Positions 34,736 to 42,913 of a stretch of DNA of 64,000 bases are shown here, piece by piece (the stretch's first letter is position 1; each line of letters starts with the position of its first letter). Below the pieces are notes generated by a model. The model was not told where the DNA came from. It saw nothing but the letters and a program-made list of their open reading frames with translations, and did not search any database. The DNA comes from Sphingobacterium composti (GTDB lineage: Bacteria > Bacteroidota > Bacteroidia > Sphingobacteriales > Sphingobacteriaceae), in the NCBI RefSeq assembly GCF_009829075.1, contig NZ_WUQZ01000006.1, forward strand, positions 105,982 to 169,981, in the 5' to 3' direction. Both the position numbers and the translations under genes were made by a program.

Positions 34736-35032
34736 ATGAAATATTTGTTTTTACTAATCACGCTAGTTGGTTTTGCTTCATGTGCTAATCAGTCGGCAGA
34801 AGAAAAACCATTAGAACAATTGGATAAAAAATCAGCTCGCGAAGTCACATTAAAAACAGTGACTCAAGGGGACTCGGTGCTGCATATTACGACACAACAT
34901 ATTTGGTACAACGGCGAACAGGTAGCATCCAAATCGGATACCATCAAAACCGAAATAGCACCAAAAACATGGGGTGAGGTGGATTCAGCAAATACCTTGA
35001 GTAAGGTTCCAATTTATGTAACAGTACAATAA
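34736..35032 (+). CDS. Small lipoprotein at the head of a YgiC operon
   Basis: The 98-residue protein has a lipobox GFASC (Cys16) and a short mature part with strands VTLKTVTQGDSVLHITTQHI and QVASKSDTIKTEIAPK. I know no family. It ends 2 bp before the YgiB-like lipoprotein gene, which in turn overlaps the YgiC-like gene, so a linked role in the cell envelope is likely. Confidence 0.75.
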   Translation: MKYLFLLITLVGFASCANQSAEEKPLEQLDKKSAREVTLKTVTQGDSVLHITTQHIWYNGEQVASKSDTIKTEIAPKTWGEVDSANTLSKVPIYVTVQ

Positions 35033-35034
35033 TA

Positions 35035-35415
35035 ATGAGAAAAAATACAGCTAGAAATATTCAATTAGTATTAATTACGTCAGTATTAGCATCCTGTGCG
35101 CAACCTCATGCAAATGAAGCTAACACCACAGATAAACAACGTGTCTTCATGCGTGCAGACGAAACTGCGCCATACACAGAAGTAACGAACAACTATCAGC
35201 AGGGAAATGGCGGCGGCATGGGCATGGGCTCATCGCTGTTATGGTTTATGGCGTTCCGTCATATGGGCGGTATGCTTGGCTATGCGAATAACAGTTTGCA
35301 TCCGCAATCTGTGGCAGGTACTAATGCGGCAAAAGCTGCTGCAGTCAATGCACAGCGTGGTGGATTTGGTAAGAGTGCAGTTTCATCATCACCTAGAGCG
35401 TCTACTGGTTCATAA
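35035..35415 (+). CDS. YgiB/DUF1190-like lipoprotein
   Basis: The 126-residue protein has a lipobox VLASC followed by a polar spacer, a Gly/Met-rich segment (NGGGMGMGSSLLWFM) and a C-terminus with RGGFGKSAVSSS. YgiB-type lipoproteins of Enterobacteria end in a similar RGGFG-Ser tail and are likewise encoded next to ygiC. The stop codon and the next ATG share one base (TAATG). The function of the family is unknown; the tail suggests a peptide substrate or partner for the YgiC-like ligase, which is inference. Confidence 0.72.
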   Translation: MRKNTARNIQLVLITSVLASCAQPHANEANTTDKQRVFMRADETAPYTEVTNNYQQGNGGGMGMGSSLLWFMAFRHMGGMLGYANNSLHPQSVAGTNAAKAAAVNAQRGGFGKSAVSSSPRASTGS

Positions 35416-36557
35416 TGCAAATTAAGAAATTACGTATTGACCCCAATTGGGAATCCCGATTGGAATCAATAGGGTATGGCTACCACACGTTGGGCGGTGT
35501 ACCGTATTGGGTAGATGATTACTATTACGAGATTCGTGCGCGAGATGCTGACCTTATTTATAAGGCTACGACCGAACTTTGGGATATGTGCTTGCAAGCG
35601 GTTGAATATGTTATTCAAAACAAACTGTACAGCAAATTTCATATTCCTGCATATATGATTCACCATATTGAGCGCAGTTGGGAGAATGATGAACCATCGA
35701 TTTATGGGCGATTTGATTTTGCTTTTGATACTGAGCACAATGAGCTCAAAATGTTGGAGTTCAATGCTGATACGCCGACTTCTTTATTCGAAACTGGAAT
35801 AGTGCAGTGGTATTGGAAAAAACATTATTTCACCGAATTGACTGATCAGTTTAACAGTATACACGAACAGCTTATTGAGAGTTGGAAAGGAATTCAACCT
35901 TACCTGAAAGGGGAAACATTGCATTTCTCCTGTGCGAAAGAAACATTGGAAGATTTGACCAATGTCGAATATTTGCGTGATACCGCTATACAAGCGGGTA
36001 TTCAAACCAAACTTATCTACATCGACGATATTGGATGGGATGGACGTGCTTTTGTTGATTTGGAGGGAGAGGAGATAAAGTCAATTTTTAAACTTTACCC
36101 TTGGGAATGGATGGTGCGTGAGGAATTTGGTCACCATATCACGAATGATATTAACGAAGCGCAATGGATTGAGCCTTCGTGGAAAATGTTGCTTTCGAAC
36201 AAAGCGATATTACCAATATTGTGGAAACTGTTTCCTAATCATCCTTATTTGTTGGCTTCGTATTTTGAGAAGCCGTCTTATTTGAAACATTATGTGCGTA
36301 AGCCTATTCTGTCACGTGAAGGTGCGAACGTGGAGATGTATTACGATAATCAGATGATCTATGATACAGAAGGAGAATATGGTGAAGAAGGGTTTATTTA
36401 TCAAGAATTAGCAACCCTGCACCGTGAAGAAACAGGATTTTCAATTATTGGAAGTTGGGTTATTGGTCAAGAATCTTGTGGTATCTCTTTCCGCGAATCG
36501 GATATGCCTATTACTACAGACAAAAGCCGTTTTATTCCCCATATTATTAGACATTAA
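35415..36557 (+). CDS. Glutathionylspermidine synthase-like ATP-grasp ligase (YgiC/YjfC)
   Basis: The 380-residue protein matches the YgiC/YjfC family, the ATP-grasp synthetase half of glutathionylspermidine synthase without the amidase. Blocks include GVPYWVDDYYYEI, YGRFDFAFDTEHNELKMLEFNADTPTSLFE and IFKLYPWEWM; KPILSREGANV and GSWVIGQESCGISFRESD mark the ATP-grasp C-terminus. YgiC proteins ligate unknown amines to unknown acyl groups. It is translationally coupled to the YgiB-like lipoprotein. Length is that of the family (about 385). Confidence 0.9.
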   Translation: MQIKKLRIDPNWESRLESIGYGYHTLGGVPYWVDDYYYEIRARDADLIYKATTELWDMCLQAVEYVIQNKLYSKFHIPAYMIHHIERSWENDEPSIYGRFDFAFDTEHNELKMLEFNADTPTSLFETGIVQWYWKKHYFTELTDQFNSIHEQLIESWKGIQPYLKGETLHFSCAKETLEDLTNVEYLRDTAIQAGIQTKLIYIDDIGWDGRAFVDLEGEEIKSIFKLYPWEWMVREEFGHHITNDINEAQWIEPSWKMLLSNKAILPILWKLFPNHPYLLASYFEKPSYLKHYVRKPILSREGANVEMYYDNQMIYDTEGEYGEEGFIYQELATLHREETGFSIIGSWVIGQESCGISFRESDMPITTDKSRFIPHIIRH

Positions 36558-36587
36558 TATACTACAAAAAGAAATTCAGGGTTGTGC

Positions 36588-37235
36588 TTAAACTCTGAAT
36601 TTCTTTATAAATTCCCTTGGTGTACAGTTATTATGTAATCTAAACTGCTTGGTAAAATAACTAAGTGATGTAAATCCTGACGCAAATGCTACGGATGATA
36701 TATTGTAATCGGGATGCAGCAAAAGATTTCTAGCTAACGCCATTCGTTCGTGCAAGATAAACTCCCCAGGTGTACGTCCGCAGTAGGTCTCAAAAAATCG
36801 GAATAATGTTCGTTTACTACAATTACCTATTTCTGTCAACTCATCCATAGTAATTGCTTCGGCTAGATTTTCCTTGATATATTGTTTGACTTTGAAAAGT
36901 TGATTATTGACTTGTAGAAAATTCATTTCAGCAATATGCTCATGCTTTGCATTGATGATTCGCAATAAAAAGGATTTCAACAGCAAATCATTCAGCGTAG
37001 GGTTCTGTTCGGAGACTTTAGTGAGCTGTAACAATTCGTTGAAGGCTCTTGCTAAGTCAGAATTGTTATTGAAGTGAAAGTTTGTATAGTTGAGATTCCA
37101 GTTTTTATCTGGATACAATAATTGAAGTGATTCGAGTTGCTGGTTTAATTTGTCGCTCGGTATTAATATGGTAGCACATTGGACGGGGTTGTGGATGTCT
37201 GCATCAGGAAAATCTGCGAAAATAGTTTGTCCCAT
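36588..37235 (-). CDS. AraC-type regulator, N-terminally short
   Basis: The 215-residue protein carries a complete C-terminal AraC double HTH ([20 protein letters not shown] and [23 protein letters not shown]). The N-terminal part is only about 115 residues and lacks most of the cupin sensor domain usual in 280-300-residue relatives. An in-frame TAA lies seven codons upstream of the ATG, so the missing part is not simply unannotated. The ATG is 3 bp from the divergent HbpS/GlcG start, leaving no promoter between them. It may be a truncated, possibly non-functional regulator. Confidence 0.75.
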   Translation of the reverse strand: MGQTIFADFPDADIHNPVQCATILIPSDKLNQQLESLQLLYPDKNWNLNYTNFHFNNNSDLARAFNELLQLTKVSEQNPTLNDLLLKSFLLRIINAKHEHIAEMNFLQVNNQLFKVKQYIKENLAEAITMDELTEIGNCSKRTLFRFFETYCGRTPGEFILHERMALARNLLLHPDYNISSVAFASGFTSLSYFTKQFRLHNNCTPREFIKKFRV

Positions 37236-37238
37236 TGT

Positions 37239-37643
37239 ATGAGTAATATTACATTAGCAGAGGCGCGTCAAATCATTGATGCAGCTATCGCAAAATCAAA
37301 ATCTTTGGGCTCAAAAATGAATATCGCTATCGTAGACAGCGGCACGAACTTGGTGGCATTCAACAAAATGGATGATGCTTGGTTGGGTTCGATAGATATT
37401 TCGCAAAAAAAGGCGAGAACAGCACGTTATTTCAATATGGATACAGGTATAATTGGCTCTTTGTCACAGCCAGGCAGTTCATTATATAATATTGAGCATT
37501 CCAATGATGGATTGATTACTTTTCCAGGTGGTGTAGTCATTAAAAATGCTTCTGGAGAAATCATTGGTGCAATAGGGGTAAGCGGTAGTACGGTAGAAGA
37601 TGACCACGCTGTAGCAGTAGCTGGAGCTCAAGCAATTTTATAA
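37239..37643 (+). CDS. GlcG/HbpS family haem-binding-like protein
   Basis: The ATG at 37239 gives 134 residues beginning [16 protein letters not shown], the usual GlcG/HbpS start; an open stretch of 20 codons upstream overlaps the AraC gene and is not used. Family blocks are [26 protein letters not shown] and the C-terminal [20 protein letters not shown]. Members bind haem or corrinoid in two-component signalling or have unknown roles near diol and glycolate genes. No such genes are adjacent here. Confidence 0.88.
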   Translation: MSNITLAEARQIIDAAIAKSKSLGSKMNIAIVDSGTNLVAFNKMDDAWLGSIDISQKKARTARYFNMDTGIIGSLSQPGSSLYNIEHSNDGLITFPGGVVIKNASGEIIGAIGVSGSTVEDDHAVAVAGAQAIL

Positions 37644-37711
37644 ACAGATATTTTTACACTACTATGCAACCATATGCTTGGTGTTTGCGTCTTATATACA
37701 AACACCAACAT

Positions 37712-38092
37712 ATGAAATTTCTTAGATTATATTTTATTGCGTTTATTCTCTTTTGTGAAGGATGTATTTTACACAAAGGACAGGTTACTGGTCGTCTAAT
37801 CAAAACTTTTGATTTAGCAAGTAATAGTAGCTTAGTGTTTGAACCAGCTGCGCATGAATCTTATTATTATGAGATTGTAAGCAAGAACTATACTGGGGAC
37901 GATTTTGAAGTATCAGTAAAAGGGAATAATTTTAAAATTTCATCTGCTGATACGCTTCTAATAGGTCCTTTTTTGATCCAAGATGTTAAATTTTATAACA
38001 AAAGTTCTTCAACTGTACAGTTCACGATTTTTATTGAATTGAATAAGCAACAATTTGAATTTCCAAAGCACCGTATAAGTAACCTAAATTAA
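37712..38092 (+). CDS. Small lipoprotein of unknown function
   Basis: The ATG at 37712 gives 126 residues with a signal peptide ending LFCEGC; an upstream open stretch of 16 codons has no signal and is not used. The mature protein is beta-rich (LVFEPAAHESYYYEIVSK, DDFEVSVKGNNFKI, VQFTIFIELN). Its last 4 bases overlap the convergent 38089-38286 gene. Confidence 0.65.
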   Translation: MKFLRLYFIAFILFCEGCILHKGQVTGRLIKTFDLASNSSLVFEPAAHESYYYEIVSKNYTGDDFEVSVKGNNFKISSADTLLIGPFLIQDVKFYNKSSSTVQFTIFIELNKQQFEFPKHRISNLN

Positions 38093-38286
38093 TCCTTCAA
38101 GCCTAATTCTTCAAATAATTTTTCATACACCTCGAATCGATGTTCACGAATTGGACGTATGTATGGCTCAGTTCTGAAATATAAAAGCAACGCTGGCTGA
38201 ATCTGTTTGTATTTGTCTACATATTCATATTTAACCAATTCCCCTTGCTGTATACGTTGTTTTATTTTGTTGTGGTATGGATACAT
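38089..38286 (-). CDS. Conserved small protein (65 residues)
   Basis: The protein MYPYHNKIKQRIQQGELVKY... has the pattern of a small family found across Bacteroidota, with a conserved LLLYFRTEPYIRPIREHRF block. It is basic and aromatic, without signal or membrane parts. It lies 5 bp behind the flavoprotein gene, with which it probably forms an operon. No function is known. Confidence 0.75.
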   Translation of the reverse strand: MYPYHNKIKQRIQQGELVKYEYVDKYKQIQPALLLYFRTEPYIRPIREHRFEVYEKLFEELGLKD

Positions 38287-38291
38287 AGGTT

Positions 38292-39464
38292 TTAAGATTT
38301 CGATTTTAGAATTTGTTCAGTGCAATAATGCCCCATGCTAAAACAAGCTTGCAAAAGATAACCTCCAGTTGGTGCTTCCCAGTCCAACATTTCTCCTATA
38401 CAATAGACATTTGGAAATTTATGTAGAGCTAAACCTTGATTTAGTTCTATAAAACGCAGGCCACCAGCAGTAGATATTACTTCGTCAATAGGTCTTAAAC
38501 TTTCTACAGGAATTGGGTACGCTTTAAGAGTTTTTGCCAAAATTTTTGCATTCGTAAATGTTTCTTTATCCAACTTTTTTAGCAAAGCTAAAGCTGTTTT
38601 GTTGAACTTAAGTTTATTTTTTAATACTTCACTAGTTTTATTCGATGTCTTTAATATTTCTACAATAACGGCTTCGTTATAATTCGGTTTTAAATCAATA
38701 TGCAGCGTTAGTGGAAAGTTGTGTGGACGTGTAAATCTGTTTAGGTAGTAAATAGGACTTCCCTCGATACCATATTTTGTAAATACCACTTCTCCTTTTT
38801 TCGAGGTTTCGCCAAAATGCACTGCTATGTTTTTAAGTACTTGTCCTTCTAATTCTGCATAATCAACAGAAGTATTATATCCTGAATTGGCAGATTCCAA
38901 TGGCGAAATAGCAATGTTCTTTTTCGCAAATAAAGAAATCCATTTGGCATCTGAACCCGTTTTTTGCCATGAACCTCCGCCTAAAGCAAGAATGAGCTGT
39001 GCAAAATCTTTTTCTATAACAATTCCCTTATGCTCAAGAGTAGCTTTATAGTTGTCAAAATCTACGAATTTATGTTCATAATGTATTTGAACACCTAACT
39101 CTTGCAATCTATCTAACCATGCTTGCAATACCTGTATAGGTTTGATTGATTTGATAGGGAATATCTTTCCCGAACTTCCTACATAGGTTTCAATACCAAT
39201 ACTATTTAACCAATCAACAGTTTTGGTATTGTCGAATGACTGAACAATCTGTTGTACTTCAGTTTTGTCGTATCTAGTTATAAAGTCAGCAATATGCTCA
39301 CTGTGCGTGAGATTAAAACCACCATGACCTGCAACTAAAAATTTGCGTGCTGCGGCTTTATTTTGCTCGTAAATATGTACTTGTTTGCCTGCTTCAGCAA
39401 GTCGCTGTGCAGCCATCAATCCCGCAGGACCTGCGCCAATAATTACGATAGGAGCTGTTTGCAT
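38292..39464 (-). CDS. BaiN/HI0933-like FAD-dependent oxidoreductase
   Basis: The 390-residue flavoprotein opens with the FAD dinucleotide motif VIIGAGPAGLMAAQRLAEAG. Next come KFLVAGHGGFNLTHSE and LALGGGSWQKTGSDAKW, and a C-terminal second FAD motif NVYCIGEMLDWEAPTGGY. These mark the TIGR03862/PP_4765 branch of the HI0933 family. The reaction is unknown; relatives act as 3-dehydro-bile-acid reductases or unknown reductases. A -7 box TATCTTTG lies 7 bases before its ATG. Confidence 0.9.
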   Translation of the reverse strand: MQTAPIVIIGAGPAGLMAAQRLAEAGKQVHIYEQNKAAARKFLVAGHGGFNLTHSEHIADFITRYDKTEVQQIVQSFDNTKTVDWLNSIGIETYVGSSGKIFPIKSIKPIQVLQAWLDRLQELGVQIHYEHKFVDFDNYKATLEHKGIVIEKDFAQLILALGGGSWQKTGSDAKWISLFAKKNIAISPLESANSGYNTSVDYAELEGQVLKNIAVHFGETSKKGEVVFTKYGIEGSPIYYLNRFTRPHNFPLTLHIDLKPNYNEAVIVEILKTSNKTSEVLKNKLKFNKTALALLKKLDKETFTNAKILAKTLKAYPIPVESLRPIDEVISTAGGLRFIELNQGLALHKFPNVYCIGEMLDWEAPTGGYLLQACFSMGHYCTEQILKSKS

Positions 39465-39471
39465 TTGGATG

Positions 39472-39479
39472 CAAAGATA
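39472..39479 (-). promoter_or_regulatory. -7 box TATCTTTG, 7 bases before ATG
   Basis: A perfect TAnnTTTG match lies 7 bases before the ATG at 39464 of the flavoprotein gene, giving a transcript with almost no leader. Confidence 0.5.
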
Positions 39480-39646
39480 GCTAAACGGGATTTAAAACTT
39501 TCAATTAGAACCTATAGTTTATAGATGAATTAAGATCCAATAATGTTTGTTTTCATCATATTAATGAAAAAATCATTTCGCTTACATATCAATATGTATT
39601 AATTTTATACTAATTAAACCATTAAACATTATAAACAAATCTATCA

Positions 39647-41062
39647 ATGACCAACATTTTTAAAAAACTTGCCTTTGGCATGTTATTTTTATTTTGCCTG
39701 CACGCTAGTGCACAGCAAAGCTCCAAGCCTAATATTATATTTATTATGGTTGATGATCTAGGTTCCGCAGAACTTGGAAGTTATGGCAATACATTTAATG
39801 AAACACCTAACTTGGATAAGTTAGCATCAAATGGAGCAAAATTTACGCTGGGGTATACTGCCGCTGCCATTTGTTCTCCTTCTCGTGCTGCCATTGTAAC
39901 TGGGCAGTATCCAGCTCGAATCGGAATCACAGACTTTTTGGATGATAATGCTGATCGTTATCTCGATCCAAACAAGTATGTAACTATTAATAGAGCGCTT
40001 GATAAAGTAGGCTATCACACAGGAATAATAGGTAAATGGCATTTGGATACAAAATTTGATAATCCAAAAGGTAATGCTGCACAACATGGATTTCATGAGG
40101 TAATAGGTACTGAAACAAAGTATATAGGTGATGGTGATTATTTTTATCCATATGTGATGAATGAAAATTTAAATGCTGATGGGTATGATGGTGAATACTT
40201 GACTGATCGTCAGTGTAAGGAGGCTGTTTCCTTCATAGATCGTAACCAAAAGTCTCCATTTTTCCTTTACCTGACATTCTATAGTGTTCATACGCGTCTC
40301 GATGCACCCAAGCATTTGGTAGATAAGTATAAGCAGAAATTTGACAAGAAGTATGGGACGGGCAAAGCAGATGAACTATTTGAGAAAGATGATAGGCATG
40401 AAGGAAGACATTTAGACAATCCCTATTTAGCAGCAATGATTGAAACTATTGATACCGGTGTGGGGAGTATTATGAATAAGTTGCAAGAATTAGGTATCGC
40501 CAACAATACCATGATTGTTTTTTTCTCTGACAATGGAGGAGTTTGGCATTTGGGAAATAATGGTATCCTTAGAGCTGGGAAATCATGGTTGTATGAAGGA
40601 GGAATACGCGAAAGCCTAATAGTTAATTGGCCTGCGAAGATAAAACCTCATACTGTGATCCATACCCCAGTTTATGGCACAGATTTCTATCCTACATTTT
40701 TAGAAATGGCTAATGCTACGCAGTATGGTGGAGATATCGTAGATGGAGTTAGTTTTTTACCAACACTATTAGGTAAAAATCAACCTAAACGCGATGCATT
40801 TTATTGGCATTATCCATCAGAAACGGGTAAATGGGTAAATAGGATGTGTAGTGCTATACGCTTTGAAGATTACAAATTACTATACTTTTATAAAGCTAAA
40901 AGAATTGAGTTATACGATTTGAAAAACGATCCATCTGAAAAAAATGATCTCGCAAATATTGATAAAGAGAGAGCTTCAAAGATGAAAACTATGCTAGATA
41001 AATGGCTTATAGATGTGAATGCCGAGACACCTAATGTCAATCCTATAAAAAATAAGAATTGA
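39647..41062 (+). CDS. Formylglycine-dependent sulfatase (S1 family)
   Basis: The 471-residue periplasmic protein has a signal peptide ending LHASA. The metal-binding FIMVDDLGSAELGSYG is followed by the sulfatase signature C76-S-P-S-R80, in which Cys76 is converted to formylglycine. HTGIIGKWHLD and FFSDNGGVW give further active-site residues. It fits arylsulfatase A / N-acetylgalactosamine-6-sulfatase types used by Bacteroidota on sulfated glycans. No anaerobic sulfatase-maturing enzyme is in the window. It stands alone, with a perfect 16-bp inverted repeat downstream. Confidence 0.94.
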   Translation: MTNIFKKLAFGMLFLFCLHASAQQSSKPNIIFIMVDDLGSAELGSYGNTFNETPNLDKLASNGAKFTLGYTAAAICSPSRAAIVTGQYPARIGITDFLDDNADRYLDPNKYVTINRALDKVGYHTGIIGKWHLDTKFDNPKGNAAQHGFHEVIGTETKYIGDGDYFYPYVMNENLNADGYDGEYLTDRQCKEAVSFIDRNQKSPFFLYLTFYSVHTRLDAPKHLVDKYKQKFDKKYGTGKADELFEKDDRHEGRHLDNPYLAAMIETIDTGVGSIMNKLQELGIANNTMIVFFSDNGGVWHLGNNGILRAGKSWLYEGGIRESLIVNWPAKIKPHTVIHTPVYGTDFYPTFLEMANATQYGGDIVDGVSFLPTLLGKNQPKRDAFYWHYPSETGKWVNRMCSAIRFEDYKLLYFYKAKRIELYDLKNDPSEKNDLANIDKERASKMKTMLDKWLIDVNAETPNVNPIKNKN

Positions 41063-41095
41063 TATAGCAGACAAAAGACATGCATGGGACTACTT

Positions 41096-41139
41096 CTATT
41101 CTTTAATCAATTAAAAACAGAATATTGATTAAAGAATAG
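41096..41139. terminator. Perfect 16-bp inverted repeat after the sulfatase gene
   Basis: CTATTCTTTAATCAAT (41096-41111) is repeated inverted at 41124-41139 around a 12-base loop. No T-run follows on either strand, so it is a stable 3'-end hairpin or a processing/stability element, not a textbook terminator. Confidence 0.6.
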
Positions 41140-41208
41140 GATCAAATAGACTATTTGTTTATAACTTAAGCGATAACTAATAGACTTTTAAAAATATAAA
41201 GTAGTGTG

Positions 41209-41394
41209 TTAGTTATCCTCATGATTATCTACTTTATTAGGATTAGGTGGTAAGGGACTTTGGTCATTTTCAGGACGTTTGCCCGTATCATTTTCAACTT
41301 TTGTATTATCTTCTTTATTTTTGTCGAACTCTTCGTTTTTGTATGGATCTTTTGCGTCTTTATTACTTTTAAGGTGTTCATTTTTAGTCTTCAT
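41209..41394 (-). CDS. Small disordered hydrophilic protein (61 residues)
   Basis: The protein MKTKNEHLKSNKDAKDPYKN... is made almost entirely of Lys, Asn, Glu, Asp and Pro, with no hydrophobic core. Such low-complexity proteins are common beside small membrane genes in Sphingobacteria. The start codon, length and codon use are plausible. It may be a stress or crowding protein; this is a guess. Confidence 0.6.
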   Translation of the reverse strand: MKTKNEHLKSNKDAKDPYKNEEFDKNKEDNTKVENDTGKRPENDQSPLPPNPNKVDNHEDN

Positions 41395-41464
41395 GATAGA
41401 TCAATTTTATGTATGATGTGAACAAGAAATGAAAGGAAAAGTTCTGATATTCTTTACATAAAAT

Positions 41465-41503
41465 ATACTCCTCCATACTTCAAGTTAGAGGAGGAGTATT
41501 TTT
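41465..41503. terminator. Terminator near the end of the 41518 gene
   Basis: ATACTCCTCC (41465-41474) pairs with GGAGGAGTAT (41490-41499) and is followed on the plus strand by TTTTT. The minus strand has a weaker T-rich tail (TATATTTTATG), so it may act in both directions; the minus-strand gene ends at 41518. Confidence 0.7.
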
Positions 41504-41517
41504 AAGCTTTGAGAATT

Positions 41518-41811
41518 TCAATTCCCTGCGATTGGTGAGCCAAAGATTCCCACAGCCATTTCCGCCCAAATCAAAAATCCGAAAATTAGTATAACAGCCA
41601 AGAAAATTAGTCTTTGTGATCTATTTTTAATGAAATAATATACAAGTTCAATACTAAATCCCATTATAGCTAGTAAAATTCCTGCGACAACAAAATCTGA
41701 ACTGGTCCAATTAACTTCGTTTGAAAACTGCATGCCAACTACAGGTAGTAATAGAATTAATCCAATTACTGAAAGGGTTATAGCCCTTCGTTTGTTTATA
41801 ATCATTGTCAT
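41518..41811 (-). CDS. Three-helix membrane protein of unknown function
   Basis: The 97-residue protein has three hydrophobic helices (ITLSVIGLILLLPVVGMQF, FVVAGILLAIMGFSIELVYY, LIFLAVILIFGFLIWAEMAV). The pattern SNEVNWTSSDFVVAGILL then GxxIELVY recurs in small Bacteroidota membrane proteins of unknown function. The C-terminus PIAGN is short and polar. Confidence 0.75.
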   Translation of the reverse strand: MTMIINKRRAITLSVIGLILLLPVVGMQFSNEVNWTSSDFVVAGILLAIMGFSIELVYYFIKNRSQRLIFLAVILIFGFLIWAEMAVGIFGSPIAGN

Positions 41812-41945
41812 AACTTTTGTGTTTAATTATGTTTTATAAAAGTACTTTGATGTACAAAGTAAATGATTAATTTTTAAATCTTTTCATTTTAAATAAAATT
41901 TAACATTTACACATATTCAATTTAGGATTTGAGAAAGGGGAGAAT

Positions 41946-41953
41946 TATATTTG
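41946..41953 (+). promoter_or_regulatory. -7 box TATATTTG of purC
   Basis: A perfect TAnnTTTG match lies 52 bases before the purC ATG. No purine riboswitch fold could be recognised in the 194-bp upstream gap. Confidence 0.45.
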
Positions 41954-42005
41954 TGTTTTAGGTAATTAAGGAATTGGCGATTTATCGCTTTTAAACACTC
42001 AGATA

Positions 42006-42692
42006 ATGCAATTAATCTACAAAGGAAAAACAAAGGATGTCTACAGCTTGGATAATCACCAAGTGTTATTAAAGTTTAAGGATGATGTTACAGGTGAGAA
42101 TGGGGTTTTCGACCCAGGTGCTAATACTGTTGGATTGACTATTGAGGGAGCTGGTAAGTCGGGTTTGAAAATGACAAAATACTTTTATGAGAAATTAAAT
42201 TCTTTAGGCATACCAACTCATTTTGTATCGGCTGATATTGATGCGGTAGAGATGGTCGTTAAACGTGCGAATGTGTTCGGGAAAGGATTGGAAGTTATTT
42301 GTCGCTATAAAGCTGTGGGTAGTTTTTTAAGAAGATATGGTTCGTACTGCGAATCTGGTCAAGCGCTTGATCGCTTTGTAGAAGTGACTATTAAAGATGA
42401 TGAGCGTGGTGATCCAACGATTTCGGCTGATGCTTTGGAAATGCTAGGTATATTGACTCAAGATGAGTATGCGACATTGAAAGGATTGACACAACAAATC
42501 TGCGATATAATTAAAGCAGAATTAGCTACTAAAGGATTGGAATTATACGATATTAAATTAGAATTTGGTCGTGATGCCGTATCGAATGAAATTATCTTAA
42601 TTGATGAGATTTCTGGCGGCAATATGCGTGTTTATAAAAACGGAACATACATCGAACCCTTGGCTTTGGAAAAAGACTTTTTGGGCGCGTAA
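42006..42692 (+). CDS. purC: Phosphoribosylaminoimidazole-succinocarboxamide synthase
   Basis: The 228-residue SAICAR synthetase joins CAIR and aspartate with ATP in purine synthesis. The N-terminus MQLIYKGKTKDVY, KRANVFGKGLEVICRYKAVG and the C-terminal LIDEISGGNMRVY block are typical. Length is that of the short bacterial type. It stands alone with its own terminator. Confidence 0.93.
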   Translation: MQLIYKGKTKDVYSLDNHQVLLKFKDDVTGENGVFDPGANTVGLTIEGAGKSGLKMTKYFYEKLNSLGIPTHFVSADIDAVEMVVKRANVFGKGLEVICRYKAVGSFLRRYGSYCESGQALDRFVEVTIKDDERGDPTISADALEMLGILTQDEYATLKGLTQQICDIIKAELATKGLELYDIKLEFGRDAVSNEIILIDEISGGNMRVYKNGTYIEPLALEKDFLGA

Positions 42693-42714
42693 TATGTTAA
42701 TATAATTTTTGATC

Positions 42715-42750
42715 AATAGTCCTATGATTCTAATCTTAGGACTATTTTTA
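42715..42750 (+). terminator. Terminator of purC
   Basis: AATAGTCCTA (42715-42724) pairs with TAGGACTATT (42737-42746), followed by more Ts. Confidence 0.85.
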
Positions 42751-42913
42751 TGTGTCATTGATATCTAACAAGGATTTATTCTTCAGAATAATTATTATAT
42801 ATTTACAGCCTACTTATTGTAAGTGATATTGCGTAGTATTTCTTGTAAAACCATGGTTTTATCCTTTGTTTTTTCAAGAAAATCAATTCTCTATATACAA
42901 ACTATAAAAACCT

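Noticed and set aside
41812..42005. Purine riboswitch before purC
   Set aside because: No three-way-junction core or terminator/antiterminator pair could be recognised; only a weak GCGA/TCGC stem at about 41978-41990.
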